Origin: Deltaproteobacteria bacterium
Lineage (GTDB): Bacteria > Desulfobacterota > Desulfuromonadia > Desulfuromonadales > BM103
Assembly (NCBI GenBank): GCA_024636215.1
Contig: JAGXHL010000081.1
Location: 1-64,000 of the forward strand
DNA length: 64,000 nucleotides
Direction: 5' to 3'
The notes under the pieces were generated by a model. The model saw nothing but the letters and a program-made list of their open reading frames with translations, was not told the DNA's origin and made no database searches. How positions within the stretch are numbered: position 1 is the stretch's first letter; each line of letters starts with the position of its first letter. Of the stretch, positions 7,375 to 16,720 are shown piece by piece. The translations under genes were made by a program, and so were the position numbers.

Positions 7375-9426
7375 ATGTCAAAGCCAAGCAAATTACCCAG
7401 CACAGTCAAAAGCCTGAATGTCCTGCCTGCCGTAGCCACAATCTTGACCCTGCTCACTATATGCATGTGTTTTCCGACCAAAGGGTTTGCTGCGGGACTT
7501 CTAAAATCAGTAGATGGCGGGGATGTTGCGACGACCATCAAGGCTCATACGGTTGATGTCACCATCAACAACGGCTTCACCAGAACTGAAGTCGACCAAA
7601 CCTTTGCGAATAACAGCGACAACGATTTAGAAGTTATCTACACCTGTCCTCTGCCAAAGCAGGCGAGCTTATCCGAAGTCTCGCTTTGGATAGATGGTGC
7701 GGAAGTTGTCGGCGAGGTCGTTGAAAAAGAGCAGGCTCGTAAAATCTATGAAGCGCAGAAGGCTCAAGGAAACGACACAGCCCTTGCAGAAAAAAACGAC
7801 TACAAATCCTTTGACATCTCAATCGGCAAAGTTCCAGCAGGAGATGAAGTTCGTGTGAGAATTGTCTATTACCAACCCATAGAGATCGACCTCAATATCG
7901 GTCGCTATGTTTACCCCCTCGCAGAGGGTAACATCGACGAAGAACGAATCGCTTTCTGGAATATCGACGATAAAGTGGCCGGCCCCTTTTCTTTTCATCT
8001 TCAGCTCAAATCGGCCTTTCCTATCAAAGAGGTTCGCGTGCCAAACTTTCAAAAGGAAGCTGTGATCCAGAGGCTGGGCGGAGCTGGTGAGGAGGCGGGA
8101 GAAATTTGGGATGTCGTCATTGAAAAGCCTGAGGGAGCAAGCCTGGGACAAGACATCGTTTTCTACTATCGCCTTGAGGACAATGCCCCTGGCCGTGTTG
8201 AGCTAATCCCCTTCCGCGACAACCCCGCTGAAACAGGCACATTCATGGTTGTAGTAACCCCCGCAGCAGACCTGCAACCGATTAAAGAAGGCACCGACTG
8301 GGTCTTCGTACTTGATATCTCCGGGAGTATGAGCGGAGCGAAAATAGCAACCCTGGCAGATGGGGTTTCCAAGGCATTGAACAAGATGTCTCCTAACGAC
8401 CGTTTTCACATCGTAACCTTCAACGAAACGGCGCACGACTTCAGTGGTGGATTCATACAAGCCACTCCGGACAACGTTCGAAGCTGGATCGAGCGTGTCA
8501 AAATGATTCAAGCCAGCGGTTCGACCAATCTGTTTGGAGGCATTTCACTGGGCTACAAAGGGCTTGACGACGACCGTACAACCGGCATGATTCTCGTCAC
8601 AGACGGCGTTGCCAATGTAGGACCGACTGAGCACGCTGCTTTTCTCGAACTTCTTAAAAACTACGACCTCAGACTTTTCACTTTTGTTATTGGCAACAGC
8701 GCCAACCAGCCTTTGATGGATCGACTTGCAAAAGATTCTGACGGTTTCGCCATGAACATTTCAAACGCAGACGATATCGTTGGGCGTATTTTACAGGCTA
8801 AAGCCAAGGTGATGCATGAATGCCTTCACAATGTGGAGCTGTCCTTCTCAGGAGAAAAAGTACAAGACTTAACCCCTGTGCAAAACAACAGCCTCTACCT
8901 TGGGCAGCAGTTGGTTATGTTCGGTCGATACAATGGCGATGGTGAGGTTGCACTCAAACTCAAAGCCAAAGTTTCCGGCCAGGAAATAGTTTGGCAGACA
9001 GTCACAAACCTCCCCAAGGTTGACCAGGCCAACCCGGAAATTGAAAGACTCTGGGCCCTATCGCAGATCGAGGAGTTAAGGCAAGAGATTCGCGAAAAAG
9101 GTGAAAGTAAAAAATTACGAAAGGCTATTGTCGATCTCGGAACAAGCTATTCACTCGTCACAGATTACACATCGATGGTCGTTGTAAAAGAGGATGTCTT
9201 CGAAAATGCAGGAATAGACCGTAGAAATGCACAAAGGGTTGAGCGCGAACGTCAGGCTCAGAGCAAGCGGACAACAACCCCGGTGCAAAACCATCGTGTT
9301 GATAATGACAAAAAAGGTGGCATGTTCCGAGGCTTGCCGTCACCAGGGATTGGCTCTGCCCCGGTTGGCCCTCTCCTGGTCGGCCTGGCTGCGTGGCTGG
9401 GACGACGCAGAAACAAGATGAAGTAA
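7375..9426 (+). CDS. secreted VIT/VWA-domain protein with GlyGly-CTERM-like tail
   Basis: A 683-residue exported protein. The signal peptide (cleavage near G-F-A-A) is followed by a VIT domain (about 40-165, containing A-R-K-I-Y-E). Next is a von Willebrand A domain with an intact MIDAS motif D-I-S-G-S (D314) and a long C-terminal part. The extreme C-terminus is tripartite: G-I-G-S, a short hydrophobic stretch (L-L-V-G-L-A-A-W-L-G) and an R-R-R-N-K cluster. This is the layout of rhombosortase (GlyGly-CTERM) substrates, and a rhombosortase-like gene follows. The ATG at 7375 has AGGAGAG at proper distance. It is transcribed from a sigma-54 promoter. Its likely role is a cell-surface binding protein made under envelope stress; the ligand is unknown. 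Confidence 0.88.
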   Translation: MSKPSKLPSTVKSLNVLPAVATILTLLTICMCFPTKGFAAGLLKSVDGGDVATTIKAHTVDVTINNGFTRTEVDQTFANNSDNDLEVIYTCPLPKQASLSEVSLWIDGAEVVGEVVEKEQARKIYEAQKAQGNDTALAEKNDYKSFDISIGKVPAGDEVRVRIVYYQPIEIDLNIGRYVYPLAEGNIDEERIAFWNIDDKVAGPFSFHLQLKSAFPIKEVRVPNFQKEAVIQRLGGAGEEAGEIWDVVIEKPEGASLGQDIVFYYRLEDNAPGRVELIPFRDNPAETGTFMVVVTPAADLQPIKEGTDWVFVLDISGSMSGAKIATLADGVSKALNKMSPNDRFHIVTFNETAHDFSGGFIQATPDNVRSWIERVKMIQASGSTNLFGGISLGYKGLDDDRTTGMILVTDGVANVGPTEHAAFLELLKNYDLRLFTFVIGNSANQPLMDRLAKDSDGFAMNISNADDIVGRILQAKAKVMHECLHNVELSFSGEKVQDLTPVQNNSLYLGQQLVMFGRYNGDGEVALKLKAKVSGQEIVWQTVTNLPKVDQANPEIERLWALSQIEELRQEIREKGESKKLRKAIVDLGTSYSLVTDYTSMVVVKEDVFENAGIDRRNAQRVERERQAQSKRTTTPVQNHRVDNDKKGGMFRGLPSPGIGSAPVGPLLVGLAAWLGRRRNKMK

Positions 9427-9437
9427 ACCATAACCCT

Positions 9438-9471
9438 GCGAGCGGTGCTTTTAGTGCCGCTCGCCCTTTTT
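9438..9471 (+). terminator. Rho-independent terminator/attenuator between VIT gene and rhombosortase
   Basis: A perfect 8-bp GC-rich stem (GCGAGCGG / CCGCTCGC, 9438-9445 and 9457-9464) with an 11-nt loop is followed by CC and five Ts. It sits between two genes that otherwise look co-operonic, so it probably lets only part of the transcripts continue. The substrate would then be made in excess over its protease. Confidence 0.8.
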
Positions 9472-9491
9472 GCCACCCAAGGAGCCGAAAC

Positions 9492-10160
9492 ATGTGTGCA
9501 CATCTCTCAGACGACGTCCTGCTCCAACCTGCTCCAGGAATCTCTGCAAGGCATGCCGAGATGTCACTCTGGGCAATATTGTTGATGGCTTGTAATTATC
9601 CTTTGTTTCAAGGAGATTTCTCGGCGCAGCTTCTTTTCATGCCTGATTTGGTTGCTAACGGCGAATGGCACAGAATATTTCTTGCACCCTTTACTCATGT
9701 AAGTTGGTATCATTTGGCACTGGATTCAGCAGCCTTTTTGCTGCTTTGGAACGGCTTGCAGGAGAACCGTTATTGGGGACGTCACATCTACTTCATCGGT
9801 TGCTGGCTGGGCAGTATAGTCCTCCCCCTGATTTTATCTTCAAACATTTATTCGATAGGTCTATGCGGTCTTTCAGGGATTGCTCACGGGCTCTTTGCCG
9901 TAACCGCCCTGGAAATGATATTTCACCAGCGTAATGAAAGCTCAAAGACTCTCGGCAAAGTATTGCTGACCGGCCTTCTGGCAAAAAGCGGATGGGAAAT
10001 GCTTGCAGGAGGAAAGGTCGTCTCTGCTCTGCACTTCGGTGAGGTAGGCGTTCCGATTGTAACGTCACATTTTGGCGGGATAATCGGCGGATGCCTCGCT
10101 TTCAGTTTGCTGCATAAACTCAGTGGTAGTAAGCACAACCCCGGAGGCTGTCCACATTAG
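9492..10160 (+). CDS. rhombosortase-like rhomboid intramembrane serine protease
   Basis: A 222-residue polytopic membrane protein of the rhomboid fold. The catalytic serine motif G-L-S-G-I-A-H-G-L gives S128, and the second catalytic residue is H193 in T-S-H-F-G-G. The early G-E-W-H-R-I-F-L-A-P-F-T-H-V-S-W-Y-H motif is also family-typical. The G-L-S-G-x-x-H-G form is characteristic of rhombosortases, which cleave GlyGly-CTERM tails. Its neighbour upstream carries such a tail, so the two are probably a dedicated protease-substrate pair. The ATG at 9492 with AAGGAG upstream is preferred over an upstream in-frame start overlapping the VIT gene. Confidence 0.8.
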   Translation: MCAHLSDDVLLQPAPGISARHAEMSLWAILLMACNYPLFQGDFSAQLLFMPDLVANGEWHRIFLAPFTHVSWYHLALDSAAFLLLWNGLQENRYWGRHIYFIGCWLGSIVLPLILSSNIYSIGLCGLSGIAHGLFAVTALEMIFHQRNESSKTLGKVLLTGLLAKSGWEMLAGGKVVSALHFGEVGVPIVTSHFGGIIGGCLAFSLLHKLSGSKHNPGGCPH

Positions 10161-10256
10161 AGGCCGAAGCGAAAAGTCAGAAGTTAGAGAACAGATTTCA
10201 GCGCGTTTGCAACCGGGCTTTTAAGGTCGGACAGCCTCCTGATGATTGAGGGGAAA

Positions 10257-11429
10257 ATGCTACTTACAATTTCGATCCTGCTACTATTTCTGCTGCTGGT
10301 TCATTTCCTGATTCACGGCAGCCGTGCTGTCGATTTGTCATTACTCGAACAGAAAAACATCATAGACATGCACGTGCATGTGGCCGGAATCGGTGCGGGA
10401 GAAAGCGGTTGTTATGTCTCAAATGCGTTGAGACGTAACTGGCGTTACAAAACCTATCTCAGAGCCTTTGACGTTACCGAAAAAGACCTGCTTGCCCATG
10501 GCGACGCAATCGTTTTTCAACGTATTTCTGACAAAATCATGGCATCAAAAGCAATCAAAGCAGCTGTCATTCTTGCCCTCGACGGTGTTGTCGATGCCAA
10601 GGGCGAACTGGATCTGGCAAAAACAGAAACCTATGTCCCCAACGCATTCGTAGCTAAAGAGGTTAAAAAGTACCCGAACCTTCTCTTTGGCGCCAGCGTC
10701 AACCCGTATCGACATGACGCTATCAAACGATTGGAGCAGGCCGTTTGTGACGGTGCGGTTCTCATCAAATGGCTGCCGGCAATTCAGCACATAGACCCAG
10801 GCGATGAAGGTCTGATTCCTTTTTACAAAAAACTGGAAGAGACAGGCCTGCCGCTTTTGACCCATGCTGGAGGAGAGAGATCGTTTACCACTGCTGAGAC
10901 ATCATTGGGTGACCCTGAGCGATTACGTCTTCCCCTCTCATTGGGAGTCAAGGTCATCGCAGCCCATGCCGCCACGACCGGTAAAAGTGAAGGCGAAGCA
11001 AACATGCTGCGCCTTATCAGAATGTTTGCTGATTACCCAAACCTTTACACGGACATTTCAAGCCTAACCCAGGCTAACAAGCTACGCTATTTACCTCGCC
11101 TGATGCGGCACGACATTCATGACAGACTGGTTTACGGCACCGACTTCCCCCTGATAAACACTCCACTGGTGTCAGCCTGGTATTACTCATTACATTTGTC
11201 GACCATACAACTGTGGAAAATCAGTCGACAACTGAACTGCTGGGACCGTGATGTCTTACTGAAATCAGCCTTGGCGGTCCCAGGCCAAGCCTTTAATCGG
11301 TGGGACACTCTAACCGCAGTAAAGGGCGACCATTGCATCCAGAGTACAGTCAACATACATGCAATGTCTGACGTTTCCGGCGACGAGACAGAACCAACTC
11401 ATCAGCAACACGCTAACCATACAATTTAA
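10257..11429 (+). CDS. membrane-anchored amidohydrolase-family metal hydrolase
   Basis: A 390-residue protein with an N-terminal hydrophobic anchor (L-L-L-F-L-L-L-V-H-F-L-I) and an amidohydrolase TIM-barrel. Visible metal ligands are H-V-H in I-I-D-M-H-V-H-V, K in V-L-I-K-W-L, H in L-L-T-H-A-G, H in V-I-A-A-H-A and D in V-Y-G-T-D-F-P. The substrate is unknown. GAGGGG lies just before the ATG at 10257, which also starts cleanly with the anchor; an ATG 15 nt earlier has no ribosome site. It follows the rhombosortase by 96 nt with no promoter seen, so it is probably the third gene of the sigma-54 operon. Its location suggests a periplasm-facing role in envelope maintenance. Confidence 0.75.
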   Translation: MLLTISILLLFLLLVHFLIHGSRAVDLSLLEQKNIIDMHVHVAGIGAGESGCYVSNALRRNWRYKTYLRAFDVTEKDLLAHGDAIVFQRISDKIMASKAIKAAVILALDGVVDAKGELDLAKTETYVPNAFVAKEVKKYPNLLFGASVNPYRHDAIKRLEQAVCDGAVLIKWLPAIQHIDPGDEGLIPFYKKLEETGLPLLTHAGGERSFTTAETSLGDPERLRLPLSLGVKVIAAHAATTGKSEGEANMLRLIRMFADYPNLYTDISSLTQANKLRYLPRLMRHDIHDRLVYGTDFPLINTPLVSAWYYSLHLSTIQLWKISRQLNCWDRDVLLKSALAVPGQAFNRWDTLTAVKGDHCIQSTVNIHAMSDVSGDETEPTHQQHANHTI

Positions 11430-11454
11430 TGGAGATTTTATCTTTGAATCCAAT

Positions 11455-11470
11455 TGGCACATTGTCTGCC
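11455..11470 (+). promoter_or_regulatory. sigma-54 promoter of the LplT-Aas fusion gene
   Basis: TGGCACATTGTCTGCC has GG (11456-11457) and GC (11468-11469) exactly 10 nt apart, 42 nt before the ATG at 11512. The downstream sequence CTATAGATAAGGA is almost the same as that after the 7296 promoter. This suggests the two promoters share ancestry or a constrained start region. Confidence 0.85.
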
Positions 11471-11511
11471 TATAGATAAGGATATGTCATTAATTTATCC
11501 GGAGGAAAGCG

Positions 11512-14500
11512 ATGAAAGACCACACTTTAAAATCAAACAGGCAGTCTTTTTTTTGGTTGAACACTACCCAGTTTCTCGGCGCTCTCAATGACAATCTCTT
11601 CAAACTGATCGTGATTTTTTTCTTGATCAATCTGCAAGGCATCGAAGCTGCCGGTAAAGTTTCGGCCCTTGCCGGTGCAGTTTTTGTCGTACCCTTTTTG
11701 GTCTTCTCTCCCTTGGCAGGGCCGATTGCCGACCGCATAACCAAAAGCAGGCTGATTGTCGCCACAAAGGCTCTTGAAGTGCTAGTCATGTTGATTGGCA
11801 CCATTGCGCTGTGGTTGTCCAGTTCCACTGGCCTCTATGCCGCTTTATTTTTGATGGCATTGCAAAGCACCTTCTTCAGCCCCGCCAAATACGGCATCGT
11901 CCCTGAATTGGTCAGCAGAGAAAACTTATCTAAAGCGAATGGTCAAATAGAAGCCTTTACATATTTAGCTATCATTCTTGGCACAACGGCTGCGACCTTA
12001 ATGCCTGTGCTCGGTGGAGGTGAATATCACATCGCCGGTATCATCTCAGTCGTGATAGCACTCCTCGGCTTAGCGACAAGCACCAAAATCAAAGAGGTTT
12101 ACCCGAAAATAACAAACACAGCGAAAACAAAACCGTCGCGAGAGATGCGACACGCGCTCCAACTGGTGCGGAGTGACAGGTACCTTGCCATGGCAGTGCT
12201 GGGGTCATCACTTTTCATGCTGGTCGGGGCTTTTGTTCAACTTAACCTGATCCCCTTCGGCATCCAGGAATTTGGCCTTTCGCAGGAACAGAGCGGCGCA
12301 TTGTTTCTCCTGGCAGCTTTTGGCATAGGCACCGGGTCCCTGGTTGCGGGACGCCTCTCAGGAAGAAACGTTGAGCTCGGAATCGTTCCCATCGGTGCAT
12401 CATTGTTATTTCTTTCTGCCACATTTATGGGCTTGGCAACAGGAAATTTAGTAACGACCTCAACTGCCATTGCACTGCTGGGAATCGGAGCTGGCCTCTT
12501 CATCGTACCATTACACTCATTCATCCAGTTTCGTGCTCCTGAAGAACATAGAGGTAAAATTCTCGCTGTCGTTAACTTCCTGGGCTGGAGCGGCGTGTTG
12601 GTGGCTGCATTACTAACGCATCTGGTTAATGAAGTCATGGCCCAGCCAGCTCATGTGGGTTTTCTTGGTCTCGGAACATTGCTAGCCGTCATCACCATTT
12701 TCGCATTATTTATCCTGCCTGACTTCCTCCTTCGCTTCGTTGCTCTGGTGTTAATGAGGTTTATCTACCGGGTTAAAGTTAAAGACATTGAAAACATCCC
12801 CGTTGAGGGAGGAGCGTTACTGGTCGCAAACCACGTCTCCTGGGTTGACGCCCTGCTTCTACTTTCTACGCAGCAACGCCGAATCCGCTTCCTCATGGAG
12901 CGGGACATTTACAATTCACACAGTATGCGACTCATGTTCAGACTGATGAAAGTCATTCCAATTTCCTCCACTGACAGCCGCAAACAACTGGTGGAATCAC
13001 TGAAGACTGCTCGTCAAGCCCTTGATGAGGGCTATCTTGTCTGTATCTTTGCTGAAGGAGTTCTGACCCGAAACGGGACACTGCAGGAGTTTCGGCCAGG
13101 GTTTGAGAGAATCGTCAAAGGCTCTGAGCACCCAGTCATCCCAACCCACATTGGTGGCATCTGGGGCAGTGTCTTCAGCTACAAATATGGGCCGATGCTC
13201 TCTACAATCCCTAAATCATTGCCTGGCCCAGTAGTAATCAGCTTCGCACAACCCCTGACGTCCTCCTGTAGCGCTAATCAAGTCCGTCAAGCCGTTATGG
13301 AACTCTCAGGGCAATACTTCGACGCTCGCAAGGGGCCGGCCCACACCCTCGCTCATCGTTTTCTCACCTCTGCACGGCGCAACTGGTCCAAACCTGCGAT
13401 TGCAGATTCAACTGGTCAAAAACTGAGTTATGGTGAAACTCTTTCAGGGGCATTGCTATTGGAAAAGGCATTGGAACGGCCTCTCACAGGCCAGGACCAT
13501 GTCGGCGTGCTCCTTCCTCCATCCATTGCAGCAAGTCTGACTAACATTGCTCTGACGCTTTCCGGACGAGTTGCGATCAACTTGAATTATTCTGCTGCCG
13601 ACACCGGCTTACAATCAGCTCTTGATCAGGCAGACATCAAAGTCGTTCTGACTTCACGCAAATTCTTGCAGAAGCTCGGCAGAGAATCAGTGCCTGGTAA
13701 TACCGTCTTTCTTGAGGATCTCCTGTCGGAACCAACCAGAGCCGAGAGAATGAAGGTCTGGCTGTCCGCCCGCTTTCTTCCTGCTGGAAAACTGCTTAAA
13801 AAGACTGCTAACAATTCTGACGCTGTGGCCACCATCATATTTTCATCCGGAAGCACTGCTGACCCGAAAGGGGTCATGCTCAGTCACGCAAACATACTCT
13901 CGAACGTTGACGCTTTAAACATGGTCTTCTCGGTCGACAATAGAGATAATGTCTGTGGTATTTTGCCATTCTTTCATAGCTTCGGATACACAGGGACTCT
14001 CTGGTTCCCGCTCCTGTCCGGGTTTTCTGCGGTTTATCATCCGTCACCACTGGATAGTAAACACATTGCAGCGACGATCAGGAAATTTCGCTCCTCGTTT
14101 CTCCTGGCGACACCAACCTTTCTGAGTTCATATATGCGCAAAGCCAACATGGAAGACTTCACATCTTTGCGTGTGGTGATTTCAGGGGCTGAAAAACTCA
14201 GTCCGAAGCTGGCCGAGGATTTTCAGGAAAAATTCGGTATAACCCCCTTAGAAGGCTATGGGGCAACCGAGTTATCACCTGTGGCAGCCATCAGTTTGCC
14301 GGATGTAGAGATCGGCAATGTCAGACAAATCGGTTCCGACTCCAGATGCGTAGGCCGTCCACTACCCGGGGTTGCCATTCGAATAATGAATCCTGAAAGC
14401 GGTCAAGCGCAAAATCCAAATGAACCCGGCATGATTGAGATCAGCGGCCCCAACGTCATGCTTGGCTATCTCAAGCAACCGGAAAAAACCGCAGAGGTCA

Positions 14501-14916
14501 TCAAGAACGGCTGGTATGTCACCGGTGACATCGGTTGTCTGAATGACAAAGGCTTCTTACAGATTTCCGGTCGTCTCTCCAGGTTCAGCAAGATCGCTGG
14601 AGAGATGATTCCTCATGGTGCAATAGAAGAAGTTTTTGAACAGGGCCTGGCTACGACTGAGATCAAAATTGCGGTTACGGCCATCTCTGACAGCAAGAAA
14701 GGTGAACGGCTTGTCGTCCTCTATCTGCCATCAGTGGGCGGCATTGAAAGGCTCAAGTCGATCATGACCGCAAGCACCTTACCAAACCTCTGGAAACCCT
14801 CTACCAACAGCTATCTGCAAGTAGACGCTATACCACTTTTGGGTAGCGGGAAACTTGACTTACGTGCGATAAAAGCTCTGGCAGAAGAAACGTTTCTGGT
14901 CGCGAATACACAATAG
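11512..14916 (+). CDS. LplT-Aas fusion: lysophospholipid transporter / acyltransferase / acyl-ACP synthetase
   Basis: An 1134-residue three-part enzyme. Residues about 1-415 are an MFS transporter of the LplT type (L-N-T-T-Q-F-L-G-A-L-N-D-N-L-F-K). About 435-620 are a PlsC acyltransferase with the HX4D motif N-H-V-S-W-V-D and an F-A-E-G motif. About 640-1130 are an AMP-forming acyl synthetase with F-S-S-G-S-T-A-D-P-K-G and G-Y-G-A-T-E. In E. coli LplT flips lysophospholipids inward and Aas reacylates them, with fatty acids activated on ACP. Fusions of the two are known. GGAGGAAAG precedes the ATG. A sigma-54 promoter drives it in the same regulon as pspA, fitting membrane lipid repair. The YiiX-like hydrolase follows. 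Confidence 0.92.
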   Translation: MKDHTLKSNRQSFFWLNTTQFLGALNDNLFKLIVIFFLINLQGIEAAGKVSALAGAVFVVPFLVFSPLAGPIADRITKSRLIVATKALEVLVMLIGTIALWLSSSTGLYAALFLMALQSTFFSPAKYGIVPELVSRENLSKANGQIEAFTYLAIILGTTAATLMPVLGGGEYHIAGIISVVIALLGLATSTKIKEVYPKITNTAKTKPSREMRHALQLVRSDRYLAMAVLGSSLFMLVGAFVQLNLIPFGIQEFGLSQEQSGALFLLAAFGIGTGSLVAGRLSGRNVELGIVPIGASLLFLSATFMGLATGNLVTTSTAIALLGIGAGLFIVPLHSFIQFRAPEEHRGKILAVVNFLGWSGVLVAALLTHLVNEVMAQPAHVGFLGLGTLLAVITIFALFILPDFLLRFVALVLMRFIYRVKVKDIENIPVEGGALLVANHVSWVDALLLLSTQQRRIRFLMERDIYNSHSMRLMFRLMKVIPISSTDSRKQLVESLKTARQALDEGYLVCIFAEGVLTRNGTLQEFRPGFERIVKGSEHPVIPTHIGGIWGSVFSYKYGPMLSTIPKSLPGPVVISFAQPLTSSCSANQVRQAVMELSGQYFDARKGPAHTLAHRFLTSARRNWSKPAIADSTGQKLSYGETLSGALLLEKALERPLTGQDHVGVLLPPSIAASLTNIALTLSGRVAINLNYSAADTGLQSALDQADIKVVLTSRKFLQKLGRESVPGNTVFLEDLLSEPTRAERMKVWLSARFLPAGKLLKKTANNSDAVATIIFSSGSTADPKGVMLSHANILSNVDALNMVFSVDNRDNVCGILPFFHSFGYTGTLWFPLLSGFSAVYHPSPLDSKHIAATIRKFRSSFLLATPTFLSSYMRKANMEDFTSLRVVISGAEKLSPKLAEDFQEKFGITPLEGYGATELSPVAAISLPDVEIGNVRQIGSDSRCVGRPLPGVAIRIMNPESGQAQNPNEPGMIEISGPNVMLGYLKQPEKTAEVIKNGWYVTGDIGCLNDKGFLQISGRLSRFSKIAGEMIPHGAIEEVFEQGLATTEIKIAVTAISDSKKGERLVVLYLPSVGGIERLKSIMTASTLPNLWKPSTNSYLQVDAIPLLGSGKLDLRAIKALAEETFLVANTQ

Positions 14917-14977
14917 ATAAAATTGAAGATTGCTTTATTGAGCAACATGCAACTATGAAAACCTGGGAGGCCCTACT

Positions 14978-16513
14978 ATGCACCGTCTTTACCGAATTCA
15001 ACGACAAACAGTTGTAGTCTTTGCTTTTTTCCTACTGGTTTGCTTCGGCCCGTCATTCAACATAAGTGTGGCGAAAGCTGAAGATTTTAACTCGTCATTT
15101 ATTGACACGGAGACAAGCTCAGTCTGTGAGCTGCACCTTGAGAAACAACATACCGAAGAGGTTAGCCGGCAGGAGATAGAGACCTTTCAGAAATTAGCTG
15201 AAGAGGCTTTGGCTCTGAGGGCCGTCACAATCAAGGTGGGAAATGAACTTCAACATAAAGCGCAAGCTGACATGCCACTCTCTGGAGAGGACATGGACTT
15301 GTTGAGCTTCGGCTTGGCAGCCCATCTTGATTTAAGAAAAAGATTAATGGATATCGCGGAAGCCCATGAGTGTTGGCTCTCAATGACTGACGAAGAGTTG
15401 TTCGCTTCCGGTCTGCTACCCAGACAACACATAGAAGGGATTATGCTTTCTCTGGCATCGGCACTTGTTATGTATGACAACTACATGCTGACGGCCACCC
15501 TCTTTGAAGGCGACACCAAACTACGTAAGTTACTTAACGATGGTGACCGGGGCTATCAACTCGACAAAGCAGAACTGCTCAAAGTGTCACTTAGCTATAA
15601 CTCCGCAATTAAGCGCGCCAGGGTGCGCAGGGCAATGCGCTACTATGAAAAGGCCTTAGCGGCTGAAAAAATACCAGAAGTTAACCAATATCTCGCGACA
15701 CTAATTGACCAGAGCCCCTCTTATGACATGGTTCGTAAGTGGTCTCCCCTGCATGTTGTGAGTGAGAAAATGGGTCTCTATTCACACATAACAAGCGACT
15801 CTTTTAATGCGCTGCAAGATAAAGGCATCAGCCTGTTCAGTATGCTGTTCGGCAACACTGTAGGCCTGGTAGAAACACGCAAGGGAAAGCTCTATGAAAG
15901 AAAAGATGTCTACGCCGAAATGCAAAGCACTTTGAGGACTGGTGACATTTTATTGGAAAAAACGCCCTTTCGTCTGACAGACAAACTGATTCCCGGTTAT
16001 TGGGGGCATGCTGCGATATGGATCGGCACAGAACAGGAACTTCGCGAACTGGGGATATGGGATAATCCGCTGGTTCAGAAGTATCATAAGGACATAAAAG
16101 CCGGGCACCTGGTGGTGGAAGCATTGCGCTCCGGGGTCGAAATGAACCCCCTCAAGAGGTTCCTCAATATCGACAGCATAGGCGTCGTGAGACGCTCAGG
16201 ATTATCAGCTCTGGATCGTAAGACAATTGTTTTGCAGTCACTTCGTCAGGTCGGCAAAGCTTATGACTTCAATTTCGATGTGGAGTCTCTGGAGAAGGTT
16301 TACTGTTCGAAACTGATCTATCTCGCCTATCATGGAATAGACTGGCCGGTTCAGGAGGCCTTCGGCCGCACGACCTTTACCCCTGATGACGTTGCCGTCA
16401 ATATCTTTTCTGAAGATTCACTGCAATTGGTTTCTTTTTATCACGACGGACAAAAGGTCCAAAAAGAACCCGTTGCAACTTTAGCCAACCTGATGGGGGC
16501 AGAAACACCATAA
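14978..16513 (+). CDS. exported YiiX-like permuted NlpC/P60 cysteine hydrolase
   Basis: A 511-residue protein with a signal peptide (V-V-V-F-A-F-F-L-L-V-C-F-G), a ~300-residue helical region I do not recognise, and a C-terminal YiiX/YebB-type permuted NlpC/P60 domain. That domain starts with T-G-D-I-L-L-E. Its catalytic residues are H344 (W-G-H-A-A-I-W-I-G) and C443 (V-Y-C-S-K-L-I-Y), in the permuted order His before Cys. This superfamily, which includes LRAT, has been proposed to act on lipid or amide substrates. Its place 61 nt after the LplT-Aas fusion, inside a membrane-stress regulon, supports a lipid-directed job (inference). TGGGAGG lies 7 nt before the ATG. Confidence 0.82.
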   Translation: MHRLYRIQRQTVVVFAFFLLVCFGPSFNISVAKAEDFNSSFIDTETSSVCELHLEKQHTEEVSRQEIETFQKLAEEALALRAVTIKVGNELQHKAQADMPLSGEDMDLLSFGLAAHLDLRKRLMDIAEAHECWLSMTDEELFASGLLPRQHIEGIMLSLASALVMYDNYMLTATLFEGDTKLRKLLNDGDRGYQLDKAELLKVSLSYNSAIKRARVRRAMRYYEKALAAEKIPEVNQYLATLIDQSPSYDMVRKWSPLHVVSEKMGLYSHITSDSFNALQDKGISLFSMLFGNTVGLVETRKGKLYERKDVYAEMQSTLRTGDILLEKTPFRLTDKLIPGYWGHAAIWIGTEQELRELGIWDNPLVQKYHKDIKAGHLVVEALRSGVEMNPLKRFLNIDSIGVVRRSGLSALDRKTIVLQSLRQVGKAYDFNFDVESLEKVYCSKLIYLAYHGIDWPVQEAFGRTTFTPDDVAVNIFSEDSLQLVSFYHDGQKVQKEPVATLANLMGAETP

Positions 16514-16546
16514 TATTATCACCAGCGCAGCACTCCTCTCACCATA

Positions 16547-16581
16547 TACACCCCATGTCCAACCAACAGACATGGGGTGTA
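16547..16581 (+). terminator. strong hairpin after the YiiX-like gene
   Basis: A perfect 13-bp stem (TACACCCCATGTC / GACATGGGGTGTA) with a 9-nt loop lies 33 nt after the stop codon. It is followed only by a weak T-rich stretch (CTTGTCT). It probably insulates this unit from the separate pspA promoter downstream. Confidence 0.65.
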
Positions 16582-16669
16582 CTTGTCTAAAGAGCCAACC
16601 CTCACATGGAAAATCATCAATAACTTTACAGTTCAATAATCTCGGCACCTTACAGATCGACCACTAAGA

Positions 16670-16685
16670 TGGCACAAGCGTTGCT
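16670..16685 (+). promoter_or_regulatory. sigma-54 promoter of pspA
   Basis: TGGCACAAGCGTTGCT is the closest match to the sigma-54 consensus in the window (TGGCAC, five nt, TTGCT; GG to GC spacing 10). It lies 35 nt before the pspA ATG. PspA operons are classically sigma-54/PspF dependent. Confidence 0.9.
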
Positions 16686-16720
16686 CATATCTCATAACAA
16701 ATCTAACAAAGGAGATTACT

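Noticed and set aside
9662..9680. TGGCAC resembling a sigma-54 promoter at 9666 (and another at 9715)
   Set aside because: Neither has GC 10 nt after GG, and both lie inside the rhombosortase coding sequence.
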